A DNA stretch of 64,000 bases from Methylotenera sp. (GCA_013141075.1 JABFRQ010000005.1:124001-188000), one strand, 5' to 3'. Shown: positions 18,599 to 28,260, numbered from the stretch's first letter. Translations and numbers: made by a program. The notes: a model not told the origin generated them from the sequence alone.

Positions 18599-20032
18599 TT
18601 AATTGGCGTTAATAATATTTTTCATTCGACCAACCAGCATCTCAGCGTACTCCGCTGAGTGGATGTTGGTAAAGCCTATTAACAACCCATGCCCACAATC
18701 ATGCTTTGTTGACCAACTTGATAATGAATGGACTGCCAAGCCGCTTTCGTTGAGGTGTTTTGCTAAATATTGATCGTCATACTGCTGATTAAAACGAATG
18801 ACCAAGTGCATACCGCCAGCTTGAAGACTAATCTGGATTTGTTCGGCAAAACTCTTCTTGAGCGCGTCTACTAATAGTGATCTTCGATGACAATATAAAG
18901 CCCGCATTTTTTTCAAATGCCTAGAAAAGTGGCCCTCTAAAATAAATTCTGCGACTGTTGCCTGCGTTAACCATGGGCAACCATTTTGAAATGCCTCGCA
19001 CACACTTTCAAAATGAGCAACTTGTGATTCAGGTACAACAATATAGGCTAGACGCAAGGCAGGCGACAATACCTTACTGAAAGTTCCCGCATAAATTACT
19101 CTATCATCATTGTCGAGACTTTTTAGTGCGGGTAATGGCCGTGACGTATAGCGATACTCGCCATCGTAGTCATCTTCTACAATCCATGACATATTTTCAC
19201 TTGCCCACCTCAGCAATTCGAGACGACGTGACAGTGATAATGTCACACCTAAAGGACTTTGATGTGAAGGCGTTACTATAGCCATGACCGCTCTCGGCGC
19301 TCGACTTAGACCATATTCGACAATGATGCCTTGATCATCCACAGGCACAGGAATCACTTTTACCTCTATCGCACCCAACAAATTTCTTGTAGCAAAGTAC
19401 CCAGGATCTTCCATCCAGACTTGATCATTCGCTTTTATATATGCCCTAGAGATAAGGCTCAAAGAGCCTCGGTATCCATCAGTGATGATAATTTGTGAAG
19501 GCTTGCATAAAATGCCCCTGGAAACGTTTAAGTATCCAGCTAAAGCATGTCTTAATGAGAAGAGTCCCTTGTTATCTGGGTAATTCATATCACGTGCAGA
19601 TGCGGATTTTATGATATGACACCCTATTTTAGACCATAGCTTTCTGGGGAATGCGTCCAGTGCGGGCAGTCCTAGTTGAAATGGTTGGGGTGAATTTGCC
19701 ACCTCAGATTCAACGCGATGTAATATTGTCTCAGACTTATTTAGTTGATGTTGCAAAGCATATGAGTGTGTTTTGAGGGAAGGTGCTATCACCGTTCCAG
19801 CTTGCCCTCTTGGCAAAAATAAGCCTTCACCAACCAACATTTCATATGCAGCCTCAACAGTTCCACGAGCCACATTGAGTTCAGATGATAAATTTCGAAG
19901 TGATGGAACCCTATCGCCAGGCTTTAGTAACCCTTTTGCGATTACTTCACGAAATCGTTCGTATATCTGCAAATAAAGAGGCGTAGTACTAATCTGATCA
20001 AGACGAATAAAATTATTTGGTGTGTTTTTCAT
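18599..20032 (-). CDS. MocR/PdxR-type regulator (GntR HTH fused to aminotransferase)
   Basis: This 477-residue protein has an N-terminal GntR winged helix (GDRVPSLRNLSSELNVARGTVEAAYEML) and a fold-type I aminotransferase domain. The PLP-lysine segment is YAGTFSKVLSPALRLAY. Such proteins sense PLP or amines and regulate nearby genes. It probably controls the convergent or adjacent redox genes; no binding site was identified. Confidence 0.9.
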   Translation of the reverse strand: MKNTPNNFIRLDQISTTPLYLQIYERFREVIAKGLLKPGDRVPSLRNLSSELNVARGTVEAAYEMLVGEGLFLPRGQAGTVIAPSLKTHSYALQHQLNKSETILHRVESEVANSPQPFQLGLPALDAFPRKLWSKIGCHIIKSASARDMNYPDNKGLFSLRHALAGYLNVSRGILCKPSQIIITDGYRGSLSLISRAYIKANDQVWMEDPGYFATRNLLGAIEVKVIPVPVDDQGIIVEYGLSRAPRAVMAIVTPSHQSPLGVTLSLSRRLELLRWASENMSWIVEDDYDGEYRYTSRPLPALKSLDNDDRVIYAGTFSKVLSPALRLAYIVVPESQVAHFESVCEAFQNGCPWLTQATVAEFILEGHFSRHLKKMRALYCHRRSLLVDALKKSFAEQIQISLQAGGMHLVIRFNQQYDDQYLAKHLNESGLAVHSLSSWSTKHDCGHGLLIGFTNIHSAEYAEMLVGRMKNIINAN

Positions 20033-20121
20033 GACCTACTCGTTTATATAAAATATGGCTCTTTCTATTGAGACAATGATCAAATATATCGCTTTGAAGT
20101 TCACATATAAAGATTGCAAAA

Positions 20122-20573
20122 ATGAATACACTTAACAAACCAGCCACTTTATTCGACATACAGAAAGTGATGAGGACGTAATCGCCTGTTTTGACGTAAT
20201 GCACGAGTTACGCCCCAACCTGACAACAGCACAAGATTTTCTGGAACAAGTCAGCAGAATGACTAAACATGGTTATCGTTTACCGGTTGCTTGGAAAAAT
20301 GGTGTGCCAGTAGCATTGTTGGTTACCGAAAAAAGGAAATGATTATTCATGGTGACTTTATTTATGTAGATGGTCTAGTTAAAAAAAAGTGAACGTGGCA
20401 GAAAGTTAGGGGCTTTAGTACTCGAGTATATTTTTGATAGAGCTCGTAAAAATAATTACAGCAAAGTAATTCTTGATACAAGCATTACTAATACTTTGGC
20501 TCAACGTTTTTACTTCAAGGTTGGCATGTTCCCCATGGCTTTTCACTTTAGTTGTGAAATGAATGTGGAATAA
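20122..20573 (+). pseudogene. GNAT acetyltransferase pseudogene
   Basis: Translation in shifting frames gives a recognisable GNAT: DEDVIACFDVMHELRPNL, then YRLPVAWKNGVPVAL, FIYVDGLV, SERGRKLGALVLEYIFDRA and LAQRFYFKVGMF. At least three frameshifts are needed (near 20,145, 20,335 and the A-run at 20,385). The rest of the 20.0-20.7 kb gap has no other gene. Confidence 0.8.
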
Positions 20574-20665
20574 ACATATTGTATTAGGCATAATAATTAA
20601 CTTTATTGGTCTTTAACGAGGTCATTGAGTATTTGCGCTAATTCATGCTCAATGCCAATAAAAAT

Positions 20666-21442
20666 TTATTTTTCTACAAAAGCGCGCTCAATCACATAGT
20701 CACCCGTCTCACCAACGCGAGGCGATACTATGAAGCCTCTTGCATCTAAAAGTGCTTCAGTATCTTTTAACATTTGAGGACTGCCACAAATCATCGTTTT
20801 ATCATTATCTGGGTTAAGCGGTGGAAGTCCAATATCTTCAAATAGCTTTCCTGAGTTGATTAGGTCAGTTAGTCGGCCTTGATTACGAAATGGCTCTCTA
20901 GTGACCGTTGGGTAATAAATCAATTTATTACGCACTTCCTCACCAAGAAATTCATTGTTCGGTAGTTCTTTCTCAATAAAATCTGCATAAGCCAGTTCGG
21001 AGAGATGACGCACACCATGAATTAATACCACTTTTTCAAAGCGATCATAAACTTCAATATCTTGAATCAAACTCATGAACGGCGCCAAGCCTGTGCCTGT
21101 GGACAAAAGGTAAAGATTTTTAGCGGGTTTTAAATCATGAATAACCAACGTACCTGTAGGTTTTTTGCTAACCAATAATTCATCGCCTTCTTGCAAATGC
21201 TGTAGGCGTGAAGTCAGGGGGCCATTGGGTACTTTAATGCTAAAAAACTCTAAGTGTTCTTCATAGTTTGGACTGGCAATGCTGTAAGCACGGGTTAACG
21301 GACGCCCATCAATTTCCAAACCGATCATTACAAACTGACCATTTTCGAAGCGTAAGCCAGCGTCACGCGTCGTTTTAAAGCTAAATAAATTGTCGTTCCA
21401 GTGATGTACATTTAAAACACGTTCAGTAGAATATTTACTCAT
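20666..21442 (-). CDS. fpr: Ferredoxin/flavodoxin--NADP+ reductase
   Basis: This 258-residue FAD enzyme moves electrons between NADPH and ferredoxin or flavodoxin. FAD-binding RPLTRAYSIAS, NADP-binding STGTGLAPFMSL and CGSPQMLKDTEALL are all present. It lies 19 bp after etfA in the same direction, giving an etfB-etfA-fpr operon, so it may feed or drain the electron-transfer flavoprotein. Confidence 0.93.
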   Translation of the reverse strand: MSKYSTERVLNVHHWNDNLFSFKTTRDAGLRFENGQFVMIGLEIDGRPLTRAYSIASPNYEEHLEFFSIKVPNGPLTSRLQHLQEGDELLVSKKPTGTLVIHDLKPAKNLYLLSTGTGLAPFMSLIQDIEVYDRFEKVVLIHGVRHLSELAYADFIEKELPNNEFLGEEVRNKLIYYPTVTREPFRNQGRLTDLINSGKLFEDIGLPPLNPDNDKTMICGSPQMLKDTEALLDARGFIVSPRVGETGDYVIERAFVEK

Positions 21443-21461
21443 GATTATTATCTTAAATTAA

Positions 21462-22397
21462 TTATTGAAGAGTGGCTGTGAGTTCTGGCACAACTTTAAA
21501 TAAATCACCTACAAGCCAATAATCTGCTACTTGGAAAATAGGGGCATCAGGGTCTTGATTGATGGCGACAATAACTTTACTGTCTTTCATGCCATGGGTG
21601 TGTTGTATTGCGCCTGAGATGCCAACTGCAATGTATAAATCTGGCGCTACCACTATGCCAGATTGCCCAACTAGAATGTCGCTAGAGGCAAAACCAGCCT
21701 CAATGGCTGCACGCGATGCACCTAATGCCGCACCCAACTTATCTGCAAGCGGTGAGAGTAAATGATCAAAGCCTGCTGCACTGCCAAGTGAACCACCGCC
21801 AGATACAACCACTTTAGCCGAACTTAAAGCAGGGCGTGCCGATTCAAAACGCGCTTCGGAGACCCAGCGGCTTTGATATTGTGTTGCTTGTACTGCAATC
21901 TTCGCTATTTCTACTTGGCTATTATTGCTGTTGGCCGCTACAAAGTTGTTGCCATGCACTGTCAATATTTGAATAGCATCTTTACTTTGAATCGTGGCGT
22001 TAACGTTTCCAGAATAAATGGCGCGCACGTAAGTATTGTCAGCATGAATTTCTAAAGCATCTGAGATCACATCTACATCAAGCAAGGCCGCTGCACGGGG
22101 CAGTATATTGCGACTATACGAAGAATGTGTGGACAAAATCACCTGATATTCAACGCCAATACTGGCAATCAATTCAGCCACATCTTCTGCTAGTTGAGGC
22201 GCTAAATGTTCAGCATCTATTTGCAAAATGCGACTCACACCGACAATCGAAGCGGCTTGCTGTGCAACGGCGTTGATATTGCTACCAACAACAAATATTT
22301 CAATCGGTGCTTCCCAAAACTGCGCTGCTGTTACCGACTGCAACACTGTTGGGTTAAGTTCTATACCGTTATGTTCGGCTAAAATTAAAGTTTTCAT
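21462..22397 (-). CDS. etfA: Electron transfer flavoprotein alpha subunit
   Basis: This 311-residue EtfA/FixB carries the C-terminal FAD domain signature (VVSGGGSLGSAAGFDHLLSPLADKLGAALGASRAAIEAGF, shown by VVSGGG and GASRAA) and the final AINQDPDAPIFQVADYWLVGD segment. With EtfB it accepts electrons from acyl-CoA or amine dehydrogenases. Its start overlaps the etfB stop by 4 bp. Confidence 0.95.
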   Translation of the reverse strand: MKTLILAEHNGIELNPTVLQSVTAAQFWEAPIEIFVVGSNINAVAQQAASIVGVSRILQIDAEHLAPQLAEDVAELIASIGVEYQVILSTHSSYSRNILPRAAALLDVDVISDALEIHADNTYVRAIYSGNVNATIQSKDAIQILTVHGNNFVAANSNNSQVEIAKIAVQATQYQSRWVSEARFESARPALSSAKVVVSGGGSLGSAAGFDHLLSPLADKLGAALGASRAAIEAGFASSDILVGQSGIVVAPDLYIAVGISGAIQHTHGMKDSKVIVAINQDPDAPIFQVADYWLVGDLFKVVPELTATLQ

Positions 22398-23158
22398 ATG
22401 TGTATTCCTTCGTGAGCATTTAGTTTTTCGAGTAATTCGGTAACGCTGCCAACTTTAATACCAGTCTTACGTTTTGGCGGTTCAGCTACTTTTAATAATT
22501 GTTGGCGTGGCTCAATGTCAATGCCAAGCTTAATTGCAAGTTCAGCACCGTTAATTATTTCAATCACTTTCTTTCTAGCTAGCATCAAATTTGGCAGTTT
22601 TACAAAACGCGGTTCGTTTAAGCGCTGGTCTGCGGTAATCACAGCTGGTAGTTTTAATGCTAGCGTTTCCGTACCGCCGTCAATTTCACGCGTTACTACA
22701 ACTTCATTTTCATTTACATCCAATGAGGATACAAAAGCGCCTTGTGGGTAATCCAGCAATGCGGCCAACATCTGGCCTGTATGGCTGGTATCATCATCAA
22801 TCGATAGTTTGCCCAACAAAATAAGCTTTGGCTGCTCACGTGATACGATTGATTTTAAAACTTTAGCGACAGCTAACGGCTGCAAGTTTGAATCATTTTC
22901 TACGAGTATTGCACGATCAACACCCATGGCAAACGCGCGTCTTAACACATCTTGATTGGCTGCTGTACCGATAGAAACTACGACCACTTCAGTGGTGATG
23001 CCTTTTGCTTTTAAACGCAGTGCTTCTTCAATGGCATTTTCATCATATGGGTTGATGCTCATTTTAACGCCCGCTACATCCACGTCCGTACCATCGGGCT
23101 TAATGCTTACTTTTACGTTGTAATCAACCACACGTTTTGCCGCAACTAATATTTTCAT
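22394..23158 (-). CDS. etfB: Electron transfer flavoprotein beta subunit
   Basis: EtfB of 254 residues, starting at MKILVAAKRVVDYNVKV (ATG 23,158, with AAGGA upstream). The ORF-track start at 23,314 runs through the promoter. The AMP-binding region and VVTREIDGGTETLALKLPAVITADQRLNEPRF, with ITADQRLNEPR as its signature, are conserved. It is first in the etfB-etfA-fpr operon, divergent from a LysR gene. Confidence 0.95.
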   Translation of the reverse strand: MKILVAAKRVVDYNVKVSIKPDGTDVDVAGVKMSINPYDENAIEEALRLKAKGITTEVVVVSIGTAANQDVLRRAFAMGVDRAILVENDSNLQPLAVAKVLKSIVSREQPKLILLGKLSIDDDTSHTGQMLAALLDYPQGAFVSSLDVNENEVVVTREIDGGTETLALKLPAVITADQRLNEPRFVKLPNLMLARKKVIEIINGAELAIKLGIDIEPRQQLLKVAEPPKRKTGIKVGSVTELLEKLNAHEGIHI

Positions 23159-23231
23159 CTCTACATCCTTTACAATTGCTGTGCATTGTATGGATGTAAT
23201 TAATATAAGTAAAATTGATTGTAATGATATA

Positions 23232-23254
23232 ATATATCTGTTAAATAGATATAT
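23232..23254. promoter_or_regulatory. LysR-type operator between etfB and lysR
   Basis: ATATATCT-gttaaat-AGATATAT is a perfect 8-bp inverted repeat in the divergent promoter region, of T-N11-A type. It probably binds the adjacent LysR regulator and controls both directions. Confidence 0.6.
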
Positions 23255-23274
23255 AACACAATAAAATAGAAGTG

Positions 23275-24225
23275 ATGAAATATACATTAAGACAATTAGA
23301 AATATTTGTAGCAATTAGTCGCACAGCAAACGCATCGCGTGCCGCTGAGGCGTTATCACTTTCACAATCTGCAACCAGTACCGCATTAAGTGAGCTTGAA
23401 CGGCAGTTTGATTTGCAGCTATTTGATCGTGTTGGTAAATCACTCAAAATCAATGAAACGGGTCAGCAGTTACTGCCACAAGCGGTGGAATTGTTAGATC
23501 GTGCTAAAGAAATTGAGAATTTACTAAAAGGGCACGCTGGTTTTGGTCATATGAGAATTGGTGCAACGCTAACAGTTGGTAACTACTTAGCTACCATATT
23601 AGTCGCTCGGTTTTTACAAGAGCATCCAGAAAGTCGTATACAACTGCAAGTGCATAATACTGGCACAATAGTCCAACAAATTTCCAATCATGAGCTAGAT
23701 TTAGGCTTAATTGAGGGTGATTGTAATCATCCCGATATTGAGGTGCAGCCTTGGATAGCGGATGAGCTGGTTGTTTTTTGCGCGCCGAATCATGTACTAG
23801 CAAACCAAACTAAAGTGACGCTAGAACAGCTTTTACAGCAGCATTGGATATTGCGTGAAAAAAGATCTGGCACGCGTGAAACATTTGATCGCGCTTTTCA
23901 CGGGCATCATTCAAAGCTAAAAATCAGGCTAGAGCTAGAACATACTGAAGCGATAAAACGCGCAGTGGAGTCAGGGCTGGGTATTGGCTGCATTTCTCGC
24001 CTAGCACTTAAAGATGCTTTTAGTCGTGGTAGCTTAGTACCTATTTCAACACCAGATTTAGATTTAGGGCGCTTCTTTTATTTTCTGTGGCATAAACAAA
24101 AATATCAAACATCGGGCATGCGAGCATTTTTAAACTTATGTAAGCACTTTACATCAGGCATCAATCGAAGCGACTTGGTAAATTTGGCTGAAATCGCTAA
24201 GGGGAGTGCCCTGAATTTTGTGTAA
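23275..24225 (+). CDS. LysR-family transcriptional regulator
   Basis: This 316-residue regulator has an N-terminal HTH (TLRQLEIFVAISRTANASRAAEALSLSQSATSTALSELE region) and a CysB/YeiE-like sensor domain. ATG 23,275 is preferred over the GTG one codon earlier. It is divergent from etfB-etfA-fpr and is the likely regulator of that operon. The effector is unknown. Confidence 0.88.
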   Translation: MKYTLRQLEIFVAISRTANASRAAEALSLSQSATSTALSELERQFDLQLFDRVGKSLKINETGQQLLPQAVELLDRAKEIENLLKGHAGFGHMRIGATLTVGNYLATILVARFLQEHPESRIQLQVHNTGTIVQQISNHELDLGLIEGDCNHPDIEVQPWIADELVVFCAPNHVLANQTKVTLEQLLQQHWILREKRSGTRETFDRAFHGHHSKLKIRLELEHTEAIKRAVESGLGIGCISRLALKDAFSRGSLVPISTPDLDLGRFFYFLWHKQKYQTSGMRAFLNLCKHFTSGINRSDLVNLAEIAKGSALNFV

Positions 24226-24316
24226 ACAGTCCGCTTTGTAGAGCCGCGAATGACTCGAAAGGGTCGAAATTTGTCGGTGGAATATTGATGGTGACAGGCC
24301 GCTTTGCGGATTTATG

Positions 24317-24339
24317 AGACGGTCGTAGTCGTCTTTTTT
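24317..24339 (+). terminator. Terminator of the LysR gene
   Basis: A short stem AGACG/CGTCT with an 8-base loop is followed by TTTTT, on the strand of the LysR gene. Confidence 0.55.
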
Positions 24340-24354
24340 AGTGGTTAATAAAAC

Positions 24355-24382
24355 AAAAAAGGACGCATCAGCGTCCTTTAAC
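24355..24382 (-). terminator. Rho-independent terminator of the HU gene
   Basis: The stem AAAGGACGC-atca-GCGTCCTTT reads on the minus strand into TTTTTT directly after the HU stop. Confidence 0.85.
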
Positions 24383-24398
24383 TTAAGCCAACTATTAA

Positions 24399-24671
24399 CT
24401 AGTTCACTTTGTCTTTAAGCGTTTTACCTGCTTTAAATACTGGTGCGTTTTTAGCGGCGACTTGGATTTCTTTACCTGTAGAAGGATTGCGACCAGTTCG
24501 CGCAGGTTTTTTGTTGACTTGGAAAGTACCAAAGCCAACTAAAGCTACGTTGTCGCCAGCTTTTAATCGGTCACCGACAGTGGTGATAAACGCTTCTAGC
24601 ACACGACCAGCATCGGCTTGGGTGACACCTGATAAAGAAGCTAAGTTGGCGATGAGTTCTGATTTATTCAT
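24399..24671 (-). CDS. HU-family nucleoid protein
   Basis: This 90-residue HU has the N-terminal dimerisation helices (MNKSELIANLASLSGVTQADAGR) and the DNA-binding arm GFGTFQVNKKPARTGRNPSTGKEI. HU bends DNA and compacts the nucleoid. It is encoded inside the Tn7-like element, so it may be a mobile copy besides the chromosomal hup gene. It has its own terminator. Confidence 0.95.
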   Translation of the reverse strand: MNKSELIANLASLSGVTQADAGRVLEAFITTVGDRLKAGDNVALVGFGTFQVNKKPARTGRNPSTGKEIQVAAKNAPVFKAGKTLKDKVN

Positions 24672-24767
24672 GATTTACCTTTAAACAAAATACTTCAGTT
24701 GAAAATTTCTGCATGCACAATAAAGTACTGGGTGTTTTACGTCAAGCCTTTCAAGGGCGCGCGCTGG

Positions 24768-25004
24768 CTAGAATTTGAGCAACTCTTCTGGCCTTATGCC
24801 TAATGTGGTTGCCAACCGATAGATATTCAGCAGCGCAATATTGCGTTGCCCTCGCTCCACTCCGCTTAAATAGCTTCTGGCAATGCCACTTTCCAACGCC
24901 AGTTTTTCTTGTGACCAGCCATGGTCTTTGCGGATATGCGCCAAGTGCTTACCAAAAGCAACCAGTATGTACGAAGGGTCTTGTTGTTCATCACTATGCA
25001 TCAT
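24768..25004 (-). CDS. Small XRE-family HTH regulator
   Basis: This 78-residue protein is almost entirely a Cro/C1-type HTH (GKHLAHIRKDHGWSQEKLALESGIARSYLSGVERGQRN region, with WSQEKLALESGIARSYLSG diagnostic). It is divergent from the unassigned zinc-ribbon gene pair and is a plausible repressor of it. Confidence 0.85.
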   Translation of the reverse strand: MMHSDEQQDPSYILVAFGKHLAHIRKDHGWSQEKLALESGIARSYLSGVERGQRNIALLNIYRLATTLGIRPEELLKF

Positions 25005-25076
25005 GTAGTGATGCTAAATACCAGAACACTATGAGACCACGCTCTATGAGTGACATTTAATCACATCAGGTCTAAT

Positions 25077-26324
25077 ATGTGCCTTTCAATTACTGTTGCT
25101 GGGTTGATAACCACTATGGGTAAATATCTACTAAACGAGAAGCTTGCGCATTTTTCAGAAGCGCAAGTGGATACATTTCTAAGTCGATATTATCAAGGAG
25201 AGAAATGTACTCCCCTATTAGCCATATTTGCAATTGATGTACATGCGAATGCAGTTAGTCAATGGCTACCGATTGATACGACCGAATCGGCAGTCTGCCC
25301 AAACTGCGGCAGTTCTATGTTCATCAAGTATGCAAAACGAAAATCTTCGATTAAGCGTTATCAAAAAGTGATGCACTGCAATGGATGTGAGCATGTACCG
25401 ACCAAGTTCTGTCACTGTGCTTATTGTCGGCAAAAATGCATGGATGAAAGAACCGCACAAAAGCTGCAAGTTTCCAATGCCATTAGTGCCTATTGCCGAT
25501 TAAATCTAGCTTCGGTTTACATGGAATCTGCCACTGAACTTTCACTAAAGCACGCGGTGGCTTTGCTGGCGTTAGTGCGATGCTGTGACCGATTGGCCGA
25601 TAGCACTTTTGGGGCGTTAGTCCATGCCACGATGCCATTCGCTCCCAATAATGATTGGGGCGTGAATTTGTTGAGGTCACTGATGAACGCAAAGTTACTC
25701 AGTATTTCTGAAGGCACAAGTGAAAAGCATTTCATTATAGAGAGTCAGCATATTGAACCCCGATACGGTTACGTGAATTGGGAAATACAATTGGAGAATA
25801 TTGACGCCATTATTTTAGACATTGAAAACCTATGCCGTGCAGGCAACATCCCTAGCAATTGGCAACGCGACCTGCCTAAACTCCGGCAAGAGCTGGCTTT
25901 AGCGGAATGTAAAGAGCTTTATACTTTTTGTTTGGATGAGCGCGGTTTACCGAGTGAAGTCGGCGCAAAAGCAGAAGCCATGTTGTTAGACATTTTAGTT
26001 GATCACTCGGTGGCCCAATGCTATCAAGCCATTCGATATGCGGCCATGCGCACCTTAGACTTTAAGACCGTACAAAGAAAAAATAACCTTCCTGTTCAGC
26101 ACTATCAATTACCCAGTTACATGGTGAATACCTGCCAGAATTACGTGGACAGAGCGAGATTGGAAGGGTTGAATAATAAAGGCTTTAGTAGAAACGCACA
26201 CATACCGCGCAGTATGATGAGTGTTGTGCTTTATGACACCCTGTTGAAAATGGGCGAACGCGGTTTTACTGAACCCTATCATAGCGCGGTAAACTACACG
26301 ACTGTTAAAAGACTTTATGATTGA
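25077..26324 (+). CDS. Unassigned zinc-ribbon protein, first of a pair
   Basis: About 415 residues from ATG 25,077 (AGG 7 bp upstream); GTG 25,050 and ATG 25,116 are alternatives. Near residues 80-135 it has paired Cys motifs (CPNCG, CNGC, CHCAYCRQKC), suggesting two zinc ribbons. The remainder looks helical, and no catalytic motif was recognised. It is followed nine bases later by a second unknown gene in the same direction and is divergent from an XRE regulator. DNA or RNA binding is a guess from the zinc ribbons. Confidence 0.7.
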   Translation: MCLSITVAGLITTMGKYLLNEKLAHFSEAQVDTFLSRYYQGEKCTPLLAIFAIDVHANAVSQWLPIDTTESAVCPNCGSSMFIKYAKRKSSIKRYQKVMHCNGCEHVPTKFCHCAYCRQKCMDERTAQKLQVSNAISAYCRLNLASVYMESATELSLKHAVALLALVRCCDRLADSTFGALVHATMPFAPNNDWGVNLLRSLMNAKLLSISEGTSEKHFIIESQHIEPRYGYVNWEIQLENIDAIILDIENLCRAGNIPSNWQRDLPKLRQELALAECKELYTFCLDERGLPSEVGAKAEAMLLDILVDHSVAQCYQAIRYAAMRTLDFKTVQRKNNLPVQHYQLPSYMVNTCQNYVDRARLEGLNNKGFSRNAHIPRSMMSVVLYDTLLKMGERGFTEPYHSAVNYTTVKRLYD

Positions 26325-26333
26325 ACATGCCCG

Positions 26334-26984
26334 ATGAAAAATTCCTACCAAGAACATATTAAACGACTTGCTAAACTGAACCATCGCCATCAGCGCGGCA
26401 AGAACTACATCAACGGGATGCTAATCAGGCATCTCTATCCTGCTGAGAAAGCAACGCAACTCTCTGGGTGGGACGATGTCAGCTTTATCCTGAATGATTA
26501 CCGTGTCAATGTCGCATGGATTCACCCTAGGCAAGACTATCTAGACCATCTTCAGTCTGAAGCCAGCAAACGTGTTGCACACTTGAGTCCCATAGGGGAT
26601 ATTTTTAATAAGAGTACCGCCAACTATGTCAAAGTAGGGCAATCAAGAAAGAAGGTGGTGAGCCATACGATGAGTTTCACGAAAGAGTCCGAGCTGTGGT
26701 CCAAAGCGTATGATTTAGCGCTTCAAGAGGTATCCGAAACAACACAGTATTGCGCCACACCCTTTATACGCAAAGAATGGTTAGCAAATGGTTATTTCGT
26801 CAACCTATGTGCCCCAATTGAGGTGCGAAGCATCCATGACTTAACGATATTGGTCAGTTTGGTCAAAAGGCTGCTGAAGCGTGAAACAACTTTAGAGCAG
26901 GAATTCCCTCACTATACTTACACTAAGGAGCAGTGGGTGGCTGAAGAGTCATCGCTAAACAAAATGCCAAAATCACAATGTTAG
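26334..26984 (+). CDS. Unassigned basic protein, second of the pair
   Basis: This 216-residue, lysine/histidine-rich protein starts MKNSYQEHIKRLAKLNHRHQ and shows no motif I recognise, no signal and no membrane helix. It begins 9 bp after the zinc-ribbon gene and is clearly co-transcribed with it. The two probably act together; the function is unknown. Confidence 0.65.
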   Translation: MKNSYQEHIKRLAKLNHRHQRGKNYINGMLIRHLYPAEKATQLSGWDDVSFILNDYRVNVAWIHPRQDYLDHLQSEASKRVAHLSPIGDIFNKSTANYVKVGQSRKKVVSHTMSFTKESELWSKAYDLALQEVSETTQYCATPFIRKEWLANGYFVNLCAPIEVRSIHDLTILVSLVKRLLKRETTLEQEFPHYTYTKEQWVAEESSLNKMPKSQC

Positions 26985-27143
26985 CTCGTCATGTTATCAG
27001 TGGTGTAATTTGGCTGGAATCTCCAGCTGATTTGAAGCGGAATCAGTGGTTGGACTATGATGTGGAGCATCACCACTAATTTTACCAGCCTTTTTAAGCC
27101 GTAATAATGGCATTATATAGTGCATTATGATTGGAAATGCAAG

Positions 27144-28260
27144 ATGAAAAACCCAAACAAACAAATAGCAACGAACGCAAAAAGTACTGTCACAGAAAAA
27201 CAGCAAACCGAGCTTTTAAAGCATACGGGTCAATCGGATGAGCATCCAGATTATTTATTGCCTGCGATTGCTACAACAGATCAGTTTAGCGAGCTTTCTA
27301 TTTTGGGTTTATGGAATGCTGTGGCACCAACGGAAAAAGCCATACGACGCGAGCATGTCCGTCAGGCTAACTTCTGTGTCGATCTAGAAGGCTTTGAAAT
27401 TAGCCCTGAGCAGGCAGCCGACTTTGAACGCTATATCTTAGGCGAGCTCTCACTTGAACAAGTGATTGCCAACACCAAAGCAAGGGCAGGTCTAAAAACC
27501 TCCACCCCAGCTACCAATGAAAGTGCTTTTACACGCGTTCGTATACTTGAACTCAGGATCAAACCCGTGATTGGTGAGTTTGATGCTACACACCTACGCG
27601 AAATTAACCGCCGCATTCTACAAGATATGCCCATGTATAGCGGTGGCCAGTTATCGTATCAGTACGGGCGAACATGTGCGTAGCCGTACTATTCAACATG
27701 GTTTAGATAGCTATGTGGTGCATTACAAGGATGGCGGTGTGGATGATGATGCCATCAATACTGCTATTCACTGCCAAGCAGTAAGTACTGATTTTTTTAA
27801 GCAACTCGCACGTATGTATGCTGACCTTGACCATATCCACGCATTTAACGAGGCCAATAGCCGCACTTTACGTGTATTCATTGAGCAATTCGTATCAGCG
27901 GGTGGTTATTATCAATTAGACTGGACTAAACTTGAAGGCATGGCTTTGGCTAATTATAGCGTTCGTGACACCTTGTATATGGCGCGAGATTTAGAGGTCA
28001 GCAGGCGCAGCTTTCCTAATTTAACCATCACTAATATGCGTGATGCCAGTCCGTCTGAATTTGAAGCTTACGAAACGCAAAAGAAAATTCGCCATGCGTT
28101 TAGTATGAGCTTTCAAGATTTAACGCTGCAATATTTGTTGAAGGGAATATTGGATCACTTACCTAGGCTTCCTTTCGGAACAACTAACCTATCATCAGAA
28201 ATCATGAGTTATGAAATGTTAGTTGCTATGGGCTTAGTAAAGCCCATTCAGCCAAAATAA
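27144..28260 (+). pseudogene. Frameshifted Fic protein with N-terminal VbhA-like antitoxin region
   Basis: The 5' frame carries a VbhA-like inhibitory region (VDLEGFEISPEQAADFERYI) and the start of a Fic domain (HLREINRRILQDMPM). The frame then shifts by +1 near 27,640 and continues with the Fic core (RISTGEHVRSRTI, IHAFNEANSRTLRVFIEQF). The canonical HPFxxGNGR becomes HAFNEANSR, and the (S/T)xxxEG inhibitory motif has Cys (CVDLEG). Fic enzymes AMPylate target proteins. The break makes this likely inactive, unless it is a sequencing error. Confidence 0.8.

Noticed and set aside
23159-23314. N-terminal extension of EtfB in the ORF track
   Set aside because: It covers the divergent promoter and LysR-type operator; EtfB normally begins MKILVAxKRVVD, which has its own ribosome site.
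26997-27206. Small minus-strand ORF in the 26,985-27,143 gap
   Set aside because: The last ~38 codons look somewhat protein-like, but no ribosome site was found and the start region overlaps the fic leader. A short hairpin (GCTGGA/TCCAGC) lies inside it.
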